Below are positions 17,693 through 25,607 of a DNA stretch of 40,351 nt, in pieces; position 1 is the stretch's first letter; each line of letters starts with the position of its first letter. The notes beneath the pieces were generated by a model, which was given only the letters and a program-made list of their open reading frames with translations, had not been told where the DNA came from and ran no database searches. The stretch is taken from positions 1 through 40,351 of the forward strand of contig JAFTVH010000167.1 of the NCBI GenBank assembly GCA_017465845.1, in the 5' to 3' direction. A program made the translations under genes and the position numbers. The stretch comes from Lachnospiraceae bacterium (GTDB taxonomy: Bacteria > Bacillota > Clostridia > Lachnospirales > Lachnospiraceae).

Positions 17693-17710
17693 TTCTCTTC
17701 CTTCCATTCT

Positions 17711-17734
17711 TTACCACAACTTTTTTAACCACAT
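17711..17734 (-). CDS. Possible seven-residue leader peptide before the SGNH triple
   Basis: The minus strand has AGAGGAGAT then, nine bases later, ATG followed by six codons and TAA (MWLKKLW). It lies between the putative -10 at 17757 and the first SGNH gene. The ribosome site is stronger than chance would usually give, and two of seven residues are Trp. No attenuator stems are evident, and such short frames are common by chance. Confidence 0.2.
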   Translation of the reverse strand: MWLKKLW

Positions 17735-17756
17735 TTGGAATATCTCCTCTTTACTT

Positions 17757-17825
17757 ATAGTAATGCTTATAAAGCTTTTTTGCCATCCCCACATCAAACC
17801 GGTGGGTTCTCTTCTTTAAACTTGT
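17757..17825 (-). promoter_or_regulatory. Copy B of the duplicated 54-bp control box, with -10 hexamer, before the SGNH triple
   Basis: Bases 17772-17825 match copy A (15764-15817) at 49 of 54 positions; the 30-base block 17772-17801 is identical. TACTAT at 17757-17762 occupies the same place as TATTAT in copy A and is a likely -10. The box starts 37 bases after the terminator that ends the two-component operon, so the SGNH genes have their own promoter. The most likely binder is the YesN-type regulator encoded next door (inference). Confidence 0.7.
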
Positions 17826-17861
17826 TGTTTTTCTAAGTTTAAAAAGATCTTCCTATTTCAC

Positions 17862-17903
17862 AAAAAAGCCTCACAATCTAAGTTATTTCAAAGATTGTGA
17901 GGC
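17862..17903 (-). terminator. Intrinsic terminator of the two-component operon
   Basis: A perfect 12-bp stem (GCCTCACAATCT and AGATTGTGAGGC on the minus strand) with a 12-base loop is followed directly by six T. It begins about 40 bases after the stop of the response regulator and separates that operon from the SGNH genes. Confidence 0.93.
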
Positions 17904-17944
17904 TTCCTTTTAAATTCTGCTATTAAATATTTTCGATTTGCCGC

Positions 17945-18760
17945 TTATTGTTCAGTTTGATGCACTTCCTTCTTCAGATGCATCTCCCTGTACTGAACCG
18001 GAGTAACACCGTAATATTGCTTAAACACATTAAAAAAATTGTTGTATCGCTGATATCCCACCTTCTGGGCAATCTCAAAAGCACTGTACTCTCCCTGCTC
18101 CATAATGGCTGCCGCCATCTTCATCCTCTCATCGATGATAAACCTGCTGATGGTGATACCTCTTTCCTCCTTAAAGATACGATTCAGATACACTGGGTGG
18201 AAGTGAAATTTTTCACTGATTTCTTCCACACTCAGTTTGCCATCCAATATGTTTGCCTGGATGAAGGCTGTTACATTTTCTACGATTTCCTTTTTGGAAG
18301 CTTTTTCAACCGGTGGGTCTTCTTTGCCTCGAAGCTGCTCCTTCAGCACAGATTTTCCGTATTCCACGTAATAGTTTTCTTCCCTGCGGCACTTGATTCT
18401 GTTCACTACCTTCTGCACTGTCTTGCCGATCTCCTCATTTCTGGCAGGAATCAGCACATAATCCTGACAGTCCAGACTGATAGCCGCCTGTGCATAGTCA
18501 AAGTTAGCATGGCAGGTCAGGAAAATACATTCCACGTCTTTCTTCTGCCCTCTGACCCAGCAAAGCAGCTCGATTCCATTCTCACCCGGCATTTCAATAT
18601 CACAGAGTAAAATATCGATATATGATTCCTCCATACAGATTCTGGCGCTTTCTGCATCATATGCTACATAAACCTTCTCAATCTCATACTGTTCCCAGTT
18701 AATCTTCTCTTTCAGGTTGTCCGCAGTCATTTTCTCATCATTCACTATCAAAAGATTCAT
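17945..18760 (-). CDS. YesN-type response regulator with AraC DNA-binding domain
   Basis: About 271 residues. The receiver domain (1-120) has the phospho-acceptor D54 in LLCDIEMPG and acidic residues near the start (NDEK). The C-terminal 100 residues form an AraC-type double helix-turn-helix, with EISEKFHFHPVYLNRIFKEE and the closing motif YNNFFNVFKQYYGVTPVQYR, given here only as landmarks. I start it at MNLLIVND (18760), behind GGAGGAAAAGG; this overlaps the kinase gene by 23 bases. It is the partner of that kinase. YesN-type regulators usually activate the adjacent lpl-type importer, so the duplicated boxes at 15.8 and 17.8 kb are candidate targets. It is shorter than many YesN proteins, as the linker region is compact. 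Confidence 0.92.
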   Translation of the reverse strand: MNLLIVNDEKMTADNLKEKINWEQYEIEKVYVAYDAESARICMEESYIDILLCDIEMPGENGIELLCWVRGQKKDVECIFLTCHANFDYAQAAISLDCQDYVLIPARNEEIGKTVQKVVNRIKCRREENYYVEYGKSVLKEQLRGKEDPPVEKASKKEIVENVTAFIQANILDGKLSVEEISEKFHFHPVYLNRIFKEERGITISRFIIDERMKMAAAIMEQGEYSAFEIAQKVGYQRYNNFFNVFKQYYGVTPVQYREMHLKKEVHQTEQ

Positions 18761-20399
18761 ATCCCTTTTCCTCCAGATCATATGGGAAACTAACGATCAC
18801 ACAGGTTCCTTCACCCAACTCGGATGCAATAGTAATATCCGCTTTTTCCCCATAGAAATGCTTCAACCGCCTCATAGAATTATAGTATCCCACATGAGAA
18901 CCATCTGATTCCTTCCGACGCATACTTTCGTTCAATTCCTGCAGCTTTTGGGGAGGCATTCCCGGACCGTCATCCATAATCCGAAAGGTAACCATTCCAT
19001 CTTCATACATCCCGTTGATTGTAATATGGGTTATGATATCCTGCTTTACCACATGCTTTATAATATTCTCCACAAAATTGTGCAAAAGCAGAGGCGGTAC
19101 ACGCACAAAACCGATCTCCGGATCATACTCATATGCTATCTCAACACTTCCCGGATAACGCACTTCCACCACCTGCATATATCCCTCTATCAAATGTTGT
19201 TCTTTACCAAACAGCTCAAGCTCCTTCTCTCTGCGAAACATATACCGAAAATAATCAGATAAATACAGAATGGTATTACAAATAGCTTCTTCCTCATGCC
19301 TCTCCGCCAGATTATAGATCATATTAAAAATATTTAACAGGAAATGAGGTCTGATCTGCAGCTGCAGACGGCTTAGCTCCATTTTCTGATAGTCCAGTTC
19401 TTTCTCGTAATTTTCAATTTTCAAAAAGGCAATCTGCTCTGACATCTTGTTAAAGGATTCGTAGACATATTCGAATTCTGCAGAGTTGGCCTTTTCTGTG
19501 ATTCGATATGTCATGTCTCCTCCCTGCAGCTTTTTCTGGGCGTGGTTCAACACTTTCAGAGGTGATAGCAACAGATAATGGACAATGAAATAGATGCCCG
19601 GCACCAACGCCACAGCAGCCAGCATTCCAACCCACACAAGCAGATAATAGTTCATGATCTTTGCCAAAATGTCACTGCGGCGGATGACAGCATTCAGGTA
19701 AATATTTTTGTCTACCTGTACCGATACTATAATCAGATCCTTATCATCGGCATACATCATTTCCTCTGTGACGGAAATATCAGTACTTTCATATCCGATC
19801 ATTTCCTGTGTTTCATCAAAAATAGTCTCCAGTTCAATCCACCCGCCATATTTACTAAGATGCGTCTGCAAATAACTACTGTATTTGACACTATACAATA
19901 ATACCTGGGTTTCATCGATTTGTTCCAGAGACCAGCCTGTTTTCATCTCAGTGCGAATCTTCTCTTCTGCTGCCTTTGTCTCCACCGGATGCTCTACATA
20001 TCTATTCGTACTTTTCCATATAAAAACATCATCGACTCCTCCTACATAAGCGAAATATCCGTCCGCTCCATTTATTAAAGACAGATTTTCCTTTGCAATC
20101 TTGCTGAAGGCGCTCTTTTCTATCAAATAGGGATTCTCCGCTGACTCTGCTGTCAGAAAAGCCTCCCCCTCCTCCTGATAGCAGACATCAAACAGATATG
20201 AGGCGGACACATTCATACGATTATCCAGATTAATGGCCTGATTTTCCAATATACCGTTTACGGACAGATGCGCCTGTTCCAGCATTGCATCTATCGCCAC
20301 ATTGCCTATAACAATTGCCAAAATAGTAAAAGGAAGTACTACCATCATTATGATAATCAGTAATTTCGTAGAAACAGACCTTAAAATTCGCTTTTTCAT
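18738..20399 (-). CDS. YesM-type sensor histidine kinase
   Basis: A 553-residue membrane kinase: first span about 13-36, an extracellular sensor region about 37-250, second span about 251-277, HAMP domain to about 330, then the His_kinase domain with H352 in QIRPHFLLN and an ATPase domain with HNFVENIIKH and DDGPGMPP. The long external loop is where a sugar or binding-protein signal would be read. The ATG overlaps the stop of the upstream hydrolase as ATGA and lacks a clear ribosome site, so translation is probably coupled. It forms a pair with the regulator downstream. Confidence 0.93.
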   Translation of the reverse strand: MKKRILRSVSTKLLIIIMMVVLPFTILAIVIGNVAIDAMLEQAHLSVNGILENQAINLDNRMNVSASYLFDVCYQEEGEAFLTAESAENPYLIEKSAFSKIAKENLSLINGADGYFAYVGGVDDVFIWKSTNRYVEHPVETKAAEEKIRTEMKTGWSLEQIDETQVLLYSVKYSSYLQTHLSKYGGWIELETIFDETQEMIGYESTDISVTEEMMYADDKDLIIVSVQVDKNIYLNAVIRRSDILAKIMNYYLLVWVGMLAAVALVPGIYFIVHYLLLSPLKVLNHAQKKLQGGDMTYRITEKANSAEFEYVYESFNKMSEQIAFLKIENYEKELDYQKMELSRLQLQIRPHFLLNIFNMIYNLAERHEEEAICNTILYLSDYFRYMFRREKELELFGKEQHLIEGYMQVVEVRYPGSVEIAYEYDPEIGFVRVPPLLLHNFVENIIKHVVKQDIITHITINGMYEDGMVTFRIMDDGPGMPPQKLQELNESMRRKESDGSHVGYYNSMRRLKHFYGEKADITIASELGEGTCVIVSFPYDLEEKGYESFDSE

Positions 20400-21577
20400 G
20401 AGTTTAAACAGGAATACACCACATTCCGCAATCTCGGCTGATAATATTCCTCCCTCGGATTCAGTGTATGCTGTGCATAGAATACGCCCAATCCGATTTC
20501 AGGGTCAATGATAGCAGTAGCACCGGCCGCACCGCCCCAGCCGAACTCGCCCAGACTGCTGATCACTCCGGACTTTGCAGGATTGATGTGGGTACGTACA
20601 CCCAGTCCATAACCACAGCCTGCCAGCTGCCTCCAGTTAAAATCCTTGAGCACCTCTTCACTCAACCGGTTGGTCCGCATCAGATTCACCGAATACGGCG
20701 ATAAAATGCGCTCTCCCGTTAAGCCCAGTCCAAAACCGGCCAATGCAGCCATCAGCTTTGCATAATCGAAAACCGTAGTAATGATGCCTGCTCCGCCGCT
20801 GTCATATTCCTCACCAAGTATATGGCTTACACCTTTACCCACATTCTTAAAATATCCTTCTTTGGAATTGCCGTGCTTCTGGGCTTCTACGATGTCCATG
20901 TTCTCATTGCCCGCCGCAACAAAAGAATACTGCTCTGCTGTTCTCTTCAAAGTTTCAGGTGTATGGTGATATACGCTTTCCGTCATATCAAGCGGGTCAA
21001 AAATATTTTCCTTCACATAATCCCTGAACTTCTGTCCGGACACCACGCTGATCAGCGCTGCCAGCACATCATGACAAATGCTGTACTGCCAATGAGTTCC
21101 CGGTTCAAAGCAGAGCGGATCTGCTGCTACGCACCGAATGGTCTCAACTGTGTCCATCTTACCACCGGTCACTTCTGCTGCCTTCTTAAAACCTTCCGAC
21201 TTTAAATTGTAGCTGAATCCGGCTGTCATGGAAAACAAATCGCCCACTTTTATCGGCGTCTCAGCCTTCTTCAGATCTCCCTCAGGCGTCTTGACGTACA
21301 TCTCTTTAAATTCCGGTATGTAATCATACAGCGGATCTGACAATAATATCTTTCCACGCTCCAGAAGCTGTGTTCCTGCGGTTACCGTTGTTACTTTGGA
21401 ACAGGAATAAATATTGTACATTTCCTCGCCGTTTAAAGGAATTTTATTTTCCAGATCTGAATAGCCTGTATGATATTCAAATACTTTTTTACCTTTCAGA
21501 TATACTTCTATGGCATTGCCGGGTGTTCTCTCTGCTGCCATATGGTCCATGAAAAGCTTTAAATTTGTAAAGTCCAT
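20396..21577 (-). CDS. EstB-like serine hydrolase (class C beta-lactamase fold)
   Basis: A 393-residue beta-lactamase-fold protein. The nucleophile motif is S58-C-S-K61. Instead of the usual YxN, it has WQYSICHDVL, like the Y-S motif of family VIII esterases such as EstB; the third block is EFGWGGAAGA. This favours an esterase over a beta-lactamase or DD-peptidase. There is no signal peptide. The start at 21577 (MDFTNLK) sits behind AGGAGGGAG; the frame is open 11 codons further. It follows the alpha/beta hydrolase by 25 bases and overlaps the kinase gene by four, an odd placement of an enzyme in a sensor operon. Probably removes an ester group from the island's substrate. Confidence 0.85.
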   Translation of the reverse strand: MDFTNLKLFMDHMAAERTPGNAIEVYLKGKKVFEYHTGYSDLENKIPLNGEEMYNIYSCSKVTTVTAGTQLLERGKILLSDPLYDYIPEFKEMYVKTPEGDLKKAETPIKVGDLFSMTAGFSYNLKSEGFKKAAEVTGGKMDTVETIRCVAADPLCFEPGTHWQYSICHDVLAALISVVSGQKFRDYVKENIFDPLDMTESVYHHTPETLKRTAEQYSFVAAGNENMDIVEAQKHGNSKEGYFKNVGKGVSHILGEEYDSGGAGIITTVFDYAKLMAALAGFGLGLTGERILSPYSVNLMRTNRLSEEVLKDFNWRQLAGCGYGLGVRTHINPAKSGVISSLGEFGWGGAAGATAIIDPEIGLGVFYAQHTLNPREEYYQPRLRNVVYSCLNS

Positions 21578-21602
21578 TATTCTCCCTCCTATGCTGCCTA
21601 CC

Positions 21603-22346
21603 TTAATCACAGTGACACAAGATGAAATCTACAACCGGTGCAGGGTCCTGCAATCCATGAGGGTGGTGATCACATCCGGGCTTAATATACACTTCAATCT
21701 CCACTCCGGCATCTTTATATGCCCTTTGAAGAAAGATACCATTCTCACAATAAGGAACCACACTGTCACTATCTCCTGCTACCATCACAACAGGAATCCG
21801 GTGGCTTACCAGGGTTCCCAGCTTGTCAAGAGGCATATCCCTGTATGCCAGTAATTCTGAAATACTCTTTAAACCAAGTGCGTTCAGAATCTCAGAATTG
21901 TCTGCCGAAAGAGGATTGCCGATTCCAAATCCACACGGGCAGCTCATAAAGTTGACCACCGGTGCATCAAGATACAGGCATTTGATCAGTTCCGGATATC
22001 TTGCAGCCAGCTTAATGGCAATCAGGCCGCCGCAGCTCATACCAACCGGCACACATTGTGAATTCAGTTTGTATTCATTCTGTACAAAACGGATGAATCT
22101 TGCCTTTCTGTCCAGGTCGGGATTGGTTGCCCAACGATTGTCGTTTTTGATGTAGCAGAGATGAAAACCTTTCTCCAGAAGTGTTGTTTCAACAGCCTCA
22201 GGGAATGCGCCCCAATATTCCGTTTTGACAGCCAGATAGCCATTGGCCGTTCCTTCCTGCGGAAATACTATGATTGCTTCGTGCTCTTCAAATAAGATTT
22301 GCTTACATGTATATCCCATCCAGTTTGTTTCTTTGGTGTCCGCCAT
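21603..22346 (-). CDS. Alpha/beta hydrolase
   Basis: A 247-residue single-domain alpha/beta hydrolase. The nucleophile elbow is GMSCGGL, followed by a strand and helix; the acid is likely the aspartate in VAGDSDSVVP, and the histidine lies in KPGCDHHPHG. No signal peptide is visible. CGGAGG lies before the ATG. It is the first gene of the operon driven by the promoter at 22386-22414 and is followed by another serine hydrolase, then the sensor pair. Likely a cytoplasmic carbohydrate esterase or a related acyl hydrolase. Confidence 0.85.
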   Translation of the reverse strand: MADTKETNWMGYTCKQILFEEHEAIIVFPQEGTANGYLAVKTEYWGAFPEAVETTLLEKGFHLCYIKNDNRWATNPDLDRKARFIRFVQNEYKLNSQCVPVGMSCGGLIAIKLAARYPELIKCLYLDAPVVNFMSCPCGFGIGNPLSADNSEILNALGLKSISELLAYRDMPLDKLGTLVSHRIPVVMVAGDSDSVVPYCENGIFLQRAYKDAGVEIEVYIKPGCDHHPHGLQDPAPVVDFILCHCD

Positions 22347-22385
22347 CTTTGTGTCCTCCGTTTTAACCGCAAAGCTTTTTTTGTT

Positions 22386-22414
22386 ATCTTATCACTGTTT
22401 TGTATGACATTCAA
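22386..22414 (-). promoter_or_regulatory. Sigma-A-type promoter of the hydrolase and two-component operon
   Basis: On the minus strand TTGAAT (22414-22409) and TAAGAT (22391-22386) are 17 bases apart. It lies about 40 bases before the alpha/beta hydrolase start. Confidence 0.75.
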
Positions 22415-22469
22415 GCGGTATTATCTCTTATAATGGTAAAAAAGTTACTTTTGTAGCCGGCAAAACTGA

Positions 22470-22510
22470 AAGGGCAATCGTAAGCATTTAAAGCTTTAGC
22501 GATTGCCCTT
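22470..22510 (-). terminator. Terminator after the yhcH-like gene
   Basis: An 11-bp perfect stem (AAGGGCAATCG with CGATTGCCCTT) holds a 19-base apex that can extend with AAGC/GCTT. On the minus strand it lies 28 bases after the YhcH-like stop and is followed by TCAGTTTTG, a weak U-tract. It separates the lyase/kinase operon from the hydrolase operon. Confidence 0.8.
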
Positions 22511-22538
22511 CTTCATGTTAACTTAACTTGCAAAGAAA

Positions 22539-22991
22539 TTACTGTACCTTAACTTTTAACACCATTTTCCTTACCTGCGCTGCAGTCCCGGCCTTCTGCG
22601 AAGGCTTATGTGCATCATCCGGGAAGAAAATCGCAAACTCTCCCGATGTCAGCAAAAAATCCACACAATCCTCTCCGTCTTCAAAAAACAGGACATCCGC
22701 TTCCACATTATGCCGTACTGCCGCCCCAAGCTTTTTACGATTTACATACTCTACTTTTTCAACACCATCCACCATAAACTGTATATCTATGTAACGATCA
22801 TGCGCCTCAAACGCACCTTCTTCGCGTGTCTCATAGTCCTGTACTTTGGCATACAGATCCGTACCGCAGATTTCATAAGTGCCCGGTCCTGCAGGATTCT
22901 TCAAGTATTCTTCTATAAATGCAAATGCCTCTCTAAACAAAGGATGAGCCGCCACATAGCAGTCCTTATTTTCTATTCTGTCTAATATCAT
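22539..22991 (-). CDS. YhcH/YjgK/YiaL-family protein (NanQ-like)
   Basis: A 150-residue cupin-fold protein of the DUF386 family. The metal-site motifs are EAHDRYIDIQ and FFPDDAHKP. Members include YhcH/NanQ, linked to sialic acid use as an anomerase, and the beta-subunit of some beta-galactosidases. It begins 19 bases after the NanA-family lyase, a pairing also found in sialic acid loci, so a mutarotase-like role on the sugar acid or keto sugar before the lyase acts is reasonable. It is the last gene before the 22470-22510 terminator. No signal peptide. Confidence 0.9.
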   Translation of the reverse strand: MILDRIENKDCYVAAHPLFREAFAFIEEYLKNPAGPGTYEICGTDLYAKVQDYETREEGAFEAHDRYIDIQFMVDGVEKVEYVNRKKLGAAVRHNVEADVLFFEDGEDCVDFLLTSGEFAIFFPDDAHKPSQKAGTAAQVRKMVLKVKVQ

Positions 22992-23010
22992 AAATCAATC
23001 TCCGCCTTCC

Positions 23011-23940
23011 TTATCCGGTATAATGTTTTGAAAAAACAGATGCCAGCTCAGCAAGCATAGCAACCTCTTTCTTGAAAGTTTCATTCATTCCCTTATTATC
23101 CATCTTTCTGCAGAAAGTGTCAATAGGCAGTCCCTCAAACTGCTGCAGGTGATATTTTGCATTCACCGGATAGTACTGGCGCTCAATCAGTGCTGCCATG
23201 GAAAGGAAGTCCTGAAGCAAACCTGCTCGTTCCTCTTTGCTATGCTCACACAACCAGGCATAAAGTGCCGGATGGAAATTTGCCATGACGCCGCTGAAGC
23301 CTGCTGCCCCGCTGCGCAGTGAATCCAGAAGAGTAGCGGTATTGGCATTATATAATTTAAACTCGCTTCCTTTAAGCACCTCAAGCCGCTTCTCGATCAA
23401 CTCCATATCGCAGCAGGTATCTTTTAAGAAAAAGAATCGTCCCGTTTCTTTACATTCTTTCAGATTCTCCAGAGACATCAGTCTTTTATACGGATAGGGA
23501 CATTCATAAAAGCCAAGCGGAATATCAGCCGGAATTTCTTTTAAAAATCCCCTGCAGCGTTCCATCCAGATCTCATCATCTTCGTCTTCTGCCGCAAACT
23601 GGTTGGTAATGAGAACCACAGCATCCACTCCGGTCTCTGCCATCCGGCTGACTTCCTTAACCTGATCCTCCATCCTGTCAGACAGATTACCACAAGCAAT
23701 GACCGGTACACGTCCTGCTGCAGTTTTTACTACAGTATCTGCTACCTGAAGTCTTTCTTCCAACGACAGGTGAAACATTTCACTGGACTGACACACAGCA
23801 AATAGGCCGCTGCTGCCATTATCAATATACCAATCTGTTAATTTTTCCAAGCCTGCAAAATCCACCTCTCCGTCAGGGCAAAAAGGCGTCAACATTACCG
23901 GCCATACTCCTCCCGGAAACTTTCTTACTTCCTGATTCAT
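23011..23940 (-). CDS. DapA/NanA-family lyase (dihydrodipicolinate synthase superfamily)
   Basis: About 309 residues forming the TIM barrel of the family. The Schiff-base lysine is K173 in FFLKDTC and the catalytic tyrosine is likely Y145 in GFYECPYP. The substrate-carboxylate loop, usually GTTGE or GSSGE, reads NGSSGLFAVCQSSE, so the binding site is altered. The start at 23940 (MNQEVRK) has GGAGGAG ten bases upstream. It lies 29 bases after the sugar kinase and 19 before the YhcH-like gene. It probably cleaves a 2-keto-3-deoxy sugar acid to pyruvate and an aldehyde. N-acetylneuraminate lyase activity is possible but nanE and nanK are missing nearby. Confidence 0.88.
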   Translation of the reverse strand: MNQEVRKFPGGVWPVMLTPFCPDGEVDFAGLEKLTDWYIDNGSSGLFAVCQSSEMFHLSLEERLQVADTVVKTAAGRVPVIACGNLSDRMEDQVKEVSRMAETGVDAVVLITNQFAAEDEDDEIWMERCRGFLKEIPADIPLGFYECPYPYKRLMSLENLKECKETGRFFFLKDTCCDMELIEKRLEVLKGSEFKLYNANTATLLDSLRSGAAGFSGVMANFHPALYAWLCEHSKEERAGLLQDFLSMAALIERQYYPVNAKYHLQQFEGLPIDTFCRKMDNKGMNETFKKEVAMLAELASVFSKHYTG

Positions 23941-23969
23941 CTTCGTATTCTCCTCCATATGTATCAATA

Positions 23970-25568
23970 CTATTTTTTGAAATGTACAATTGCTGAACGC
24001 TCTATCTCCAATCCCGCCTGATAATGTTTCATAAATGCTTCATAATCTTCCACATCTGCCGGATCCGGTAACATAGTTTCCTTAGTCTGACTATCAAAAA
24101 TCTTTGTTTTCAGATAATCACCGAGACTTTCATCCGGTCCCTTGTCCATCATATAAGAAGCCAGCAGCGCAATACCCCAGGCTCCGCCTTCCCCGGCAGT
24201 CTCCATAACAGTGACCGGCGCGTTGATTGCTGCTGCCAAGATACGCTGGCCTACGCCTTTTGTCTTAAAGAAACCGCCATGGCCTGTAATACTGTCGATA
24301 GCCACCTTTTCTTCTTTTATCAAAATATCAAATCCGGTTTTTAGCGCTCCCAGGGAAGTAAATAAATGGGTACGCATAAAATTGGCAAGCGTCATCCTGG
24401 AATCCGGCATCCGTACAAAGAGCGGCCTGCCCTCTTCCATACCCGTCACATGTTCTCCGGACAAATAGTTATATGCCAGCAAATTACCGCAGTCCCGATC
24501 TCCCTGCAATGCCTGCCGATACAATGTAGAAAACAGCTCATTCTTCCCCATTTTCACTCCAAAGCAGGTAAGACATTCCTCAAATAATGCCACCCATGCA
24601 TTGAGATCCGAAGTACAGTTATTGCAATGGGCCATTGCAACCGGGCTTCCGTCCGGCGTTGTCACCATGTCGATTTCCGGATATACTTTGGAAAGCTCAT
24701 GATCCATTACGATCATGCCGAATACTGAAGTTCCGGCAGAGACATTTCCCGTTCTTTTGTCCACGCTGTTGGTGGCCACCATGCCTGTTCCGGCATCTCC
24801 CTCAGGAGGGCAAAGAGGGATGCCGGCCTTTAACATCCCGGAGGGATCCAACAGTCCTGCACCTTCTTTCGTTAGCACACCGGCTTTTTCTCCTGCTGCA
24901 AGCACTCCGGGCAAGATTTCATGCAGCTTCCACGGGAAATTCTTTACCTCAGCCAGCTGTTCAAACTGTTGCATCATATATCGGTTGTAGTCGTTTGTTT
25001 CACTATCAATCGGGAACATTCCGGAGGCATCTCCGATTCCCAGTACCTTTTCACCGGTCAGTTTCCAGTGCACATAGCCGGAAAGTGTGGTCATAAAGGC
25101 AATATCTTTTACATGTGCTTCTTTCTTTAAGATTGACTGGTATAAATGGGCAATACTCCAACGCTGCGGAATATTGAACTGAAAAAGCTCTGTTAAGCTT
25201 CCGGCAGCCTCTGCTGTCATAGTATTTCTCCAGGTCCGAAATGGAACCAGCAGCTTATCCGCCCCGTCAAATGCCAGATACCCGTGCATCATGGCACTGA
25301 TTCCTATGGAGCCCACTGTGGTAAGGACTGTATCATATTTTTTCTCTACATCCAGCGCCAATTCCCTGTAGCTTTCCTGCAGGCCTTTCCAAACCAGATC
25401 AAGATCATAGGTCCATATTCCATCTATCAACTGATTTTCCCATTCATAGCCACCGGATGCTAATGGCTTTCCATCATTATCAATTAATACTGCCTTAATT
25501 CTGGTAGAGCCAAGTTCAATTCCCAGGGAAGTTCTCCCTGATTGAATACTATTCTTTATCGCTTGCAT
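23970..25568 (-). CDS. FGGY-family carbohydrate kinase
   Basis: A 532-residue kinase of the FGGY family. [12 protein letters not shown] (16-27) is the first phosphate loop. MMHGYL and RTWRNT follow. [10 protein letters not shown] holds the catalytic base D258, and [19 protein letters not shown] together with [15 protein letters not shown] forms the C-terminal ATP-binding part (landmarks only). It resembles xylulokinases and ribulokinases, so a ketose or polyol substrate is likely. AAGGAG lies before the ATG. It sits between a sialidase-like gene and the lyase, so it could phosphorylate the aldehyde or ketose released, making it ready for transaldolase or transketolase encoded in the other operon. 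Confidence 0.92.
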   Translation of the reverse strand: MQAIKNSIQSGRTSLGIELGSTRIKAVLIDNDGKPLASGGYEWENQLIDGIWTYDLDLVWKGLQESYRELALDVEKKYDTVLTTVGSIGISAMMHGYLAFDGADKLLVPFRTWRNTMTAEAAGSLTELFQFNIPQRWSIAHLYQSILKKEAHVKDIAFMTTLSGYVHWKLTGEKVLGIGDASGMFPIDSETNDYNRYMMQQFEQLAEVKNFPWKLHEILPGVLAAGEKAGVLTKEGAGLLDPSGMLKAGIPLCPPEGDAGTGMVATNSVDKRTGNVSAGTSVFGMIVMDHELSKVYPEIDMVTTPDGSPVAMAHCNNCTSDLNAWVALFEECLTCFGVKMGKNELFSTLYRQALQGDRDCGNLLAYNYLSGEHVTGMEEGRPLFVRMPDSRMTLANFMRTHLFTSLGALKTGFDILIKEEKVAIDSITGHGGFFKTKGVGQRILAAAINAPVTVMETAGEGGAWGIALLASYMMDKGPDESLGDYLKTKIFDSQTKETMLPDPADVEDYEAFMKHYQAGLEIERSAIVHFKK

Positions 25569-25607
25569 AAATCTTTTCTCCTTGATGAATTACACTTCCC
25601 TGATAAG

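Noticed and set aside
20396-21577. A beta-lactamase (antibiotic resistance) gene
   Set aside because: It has SxxK but the second motif is Y-S rather than YxN, there is no signal peptide, and it is placed in a sugar operon; an EstB-like esterase is the better call.
22539-23940. A standard nan (sialic acid) operon
   Set aside because: NanA-like and NanQ-like proteins are there, but no NanE epimerase, ROK-type NanK, NagA or NagB is seen in the window, and the kinase is of the FGGY family.
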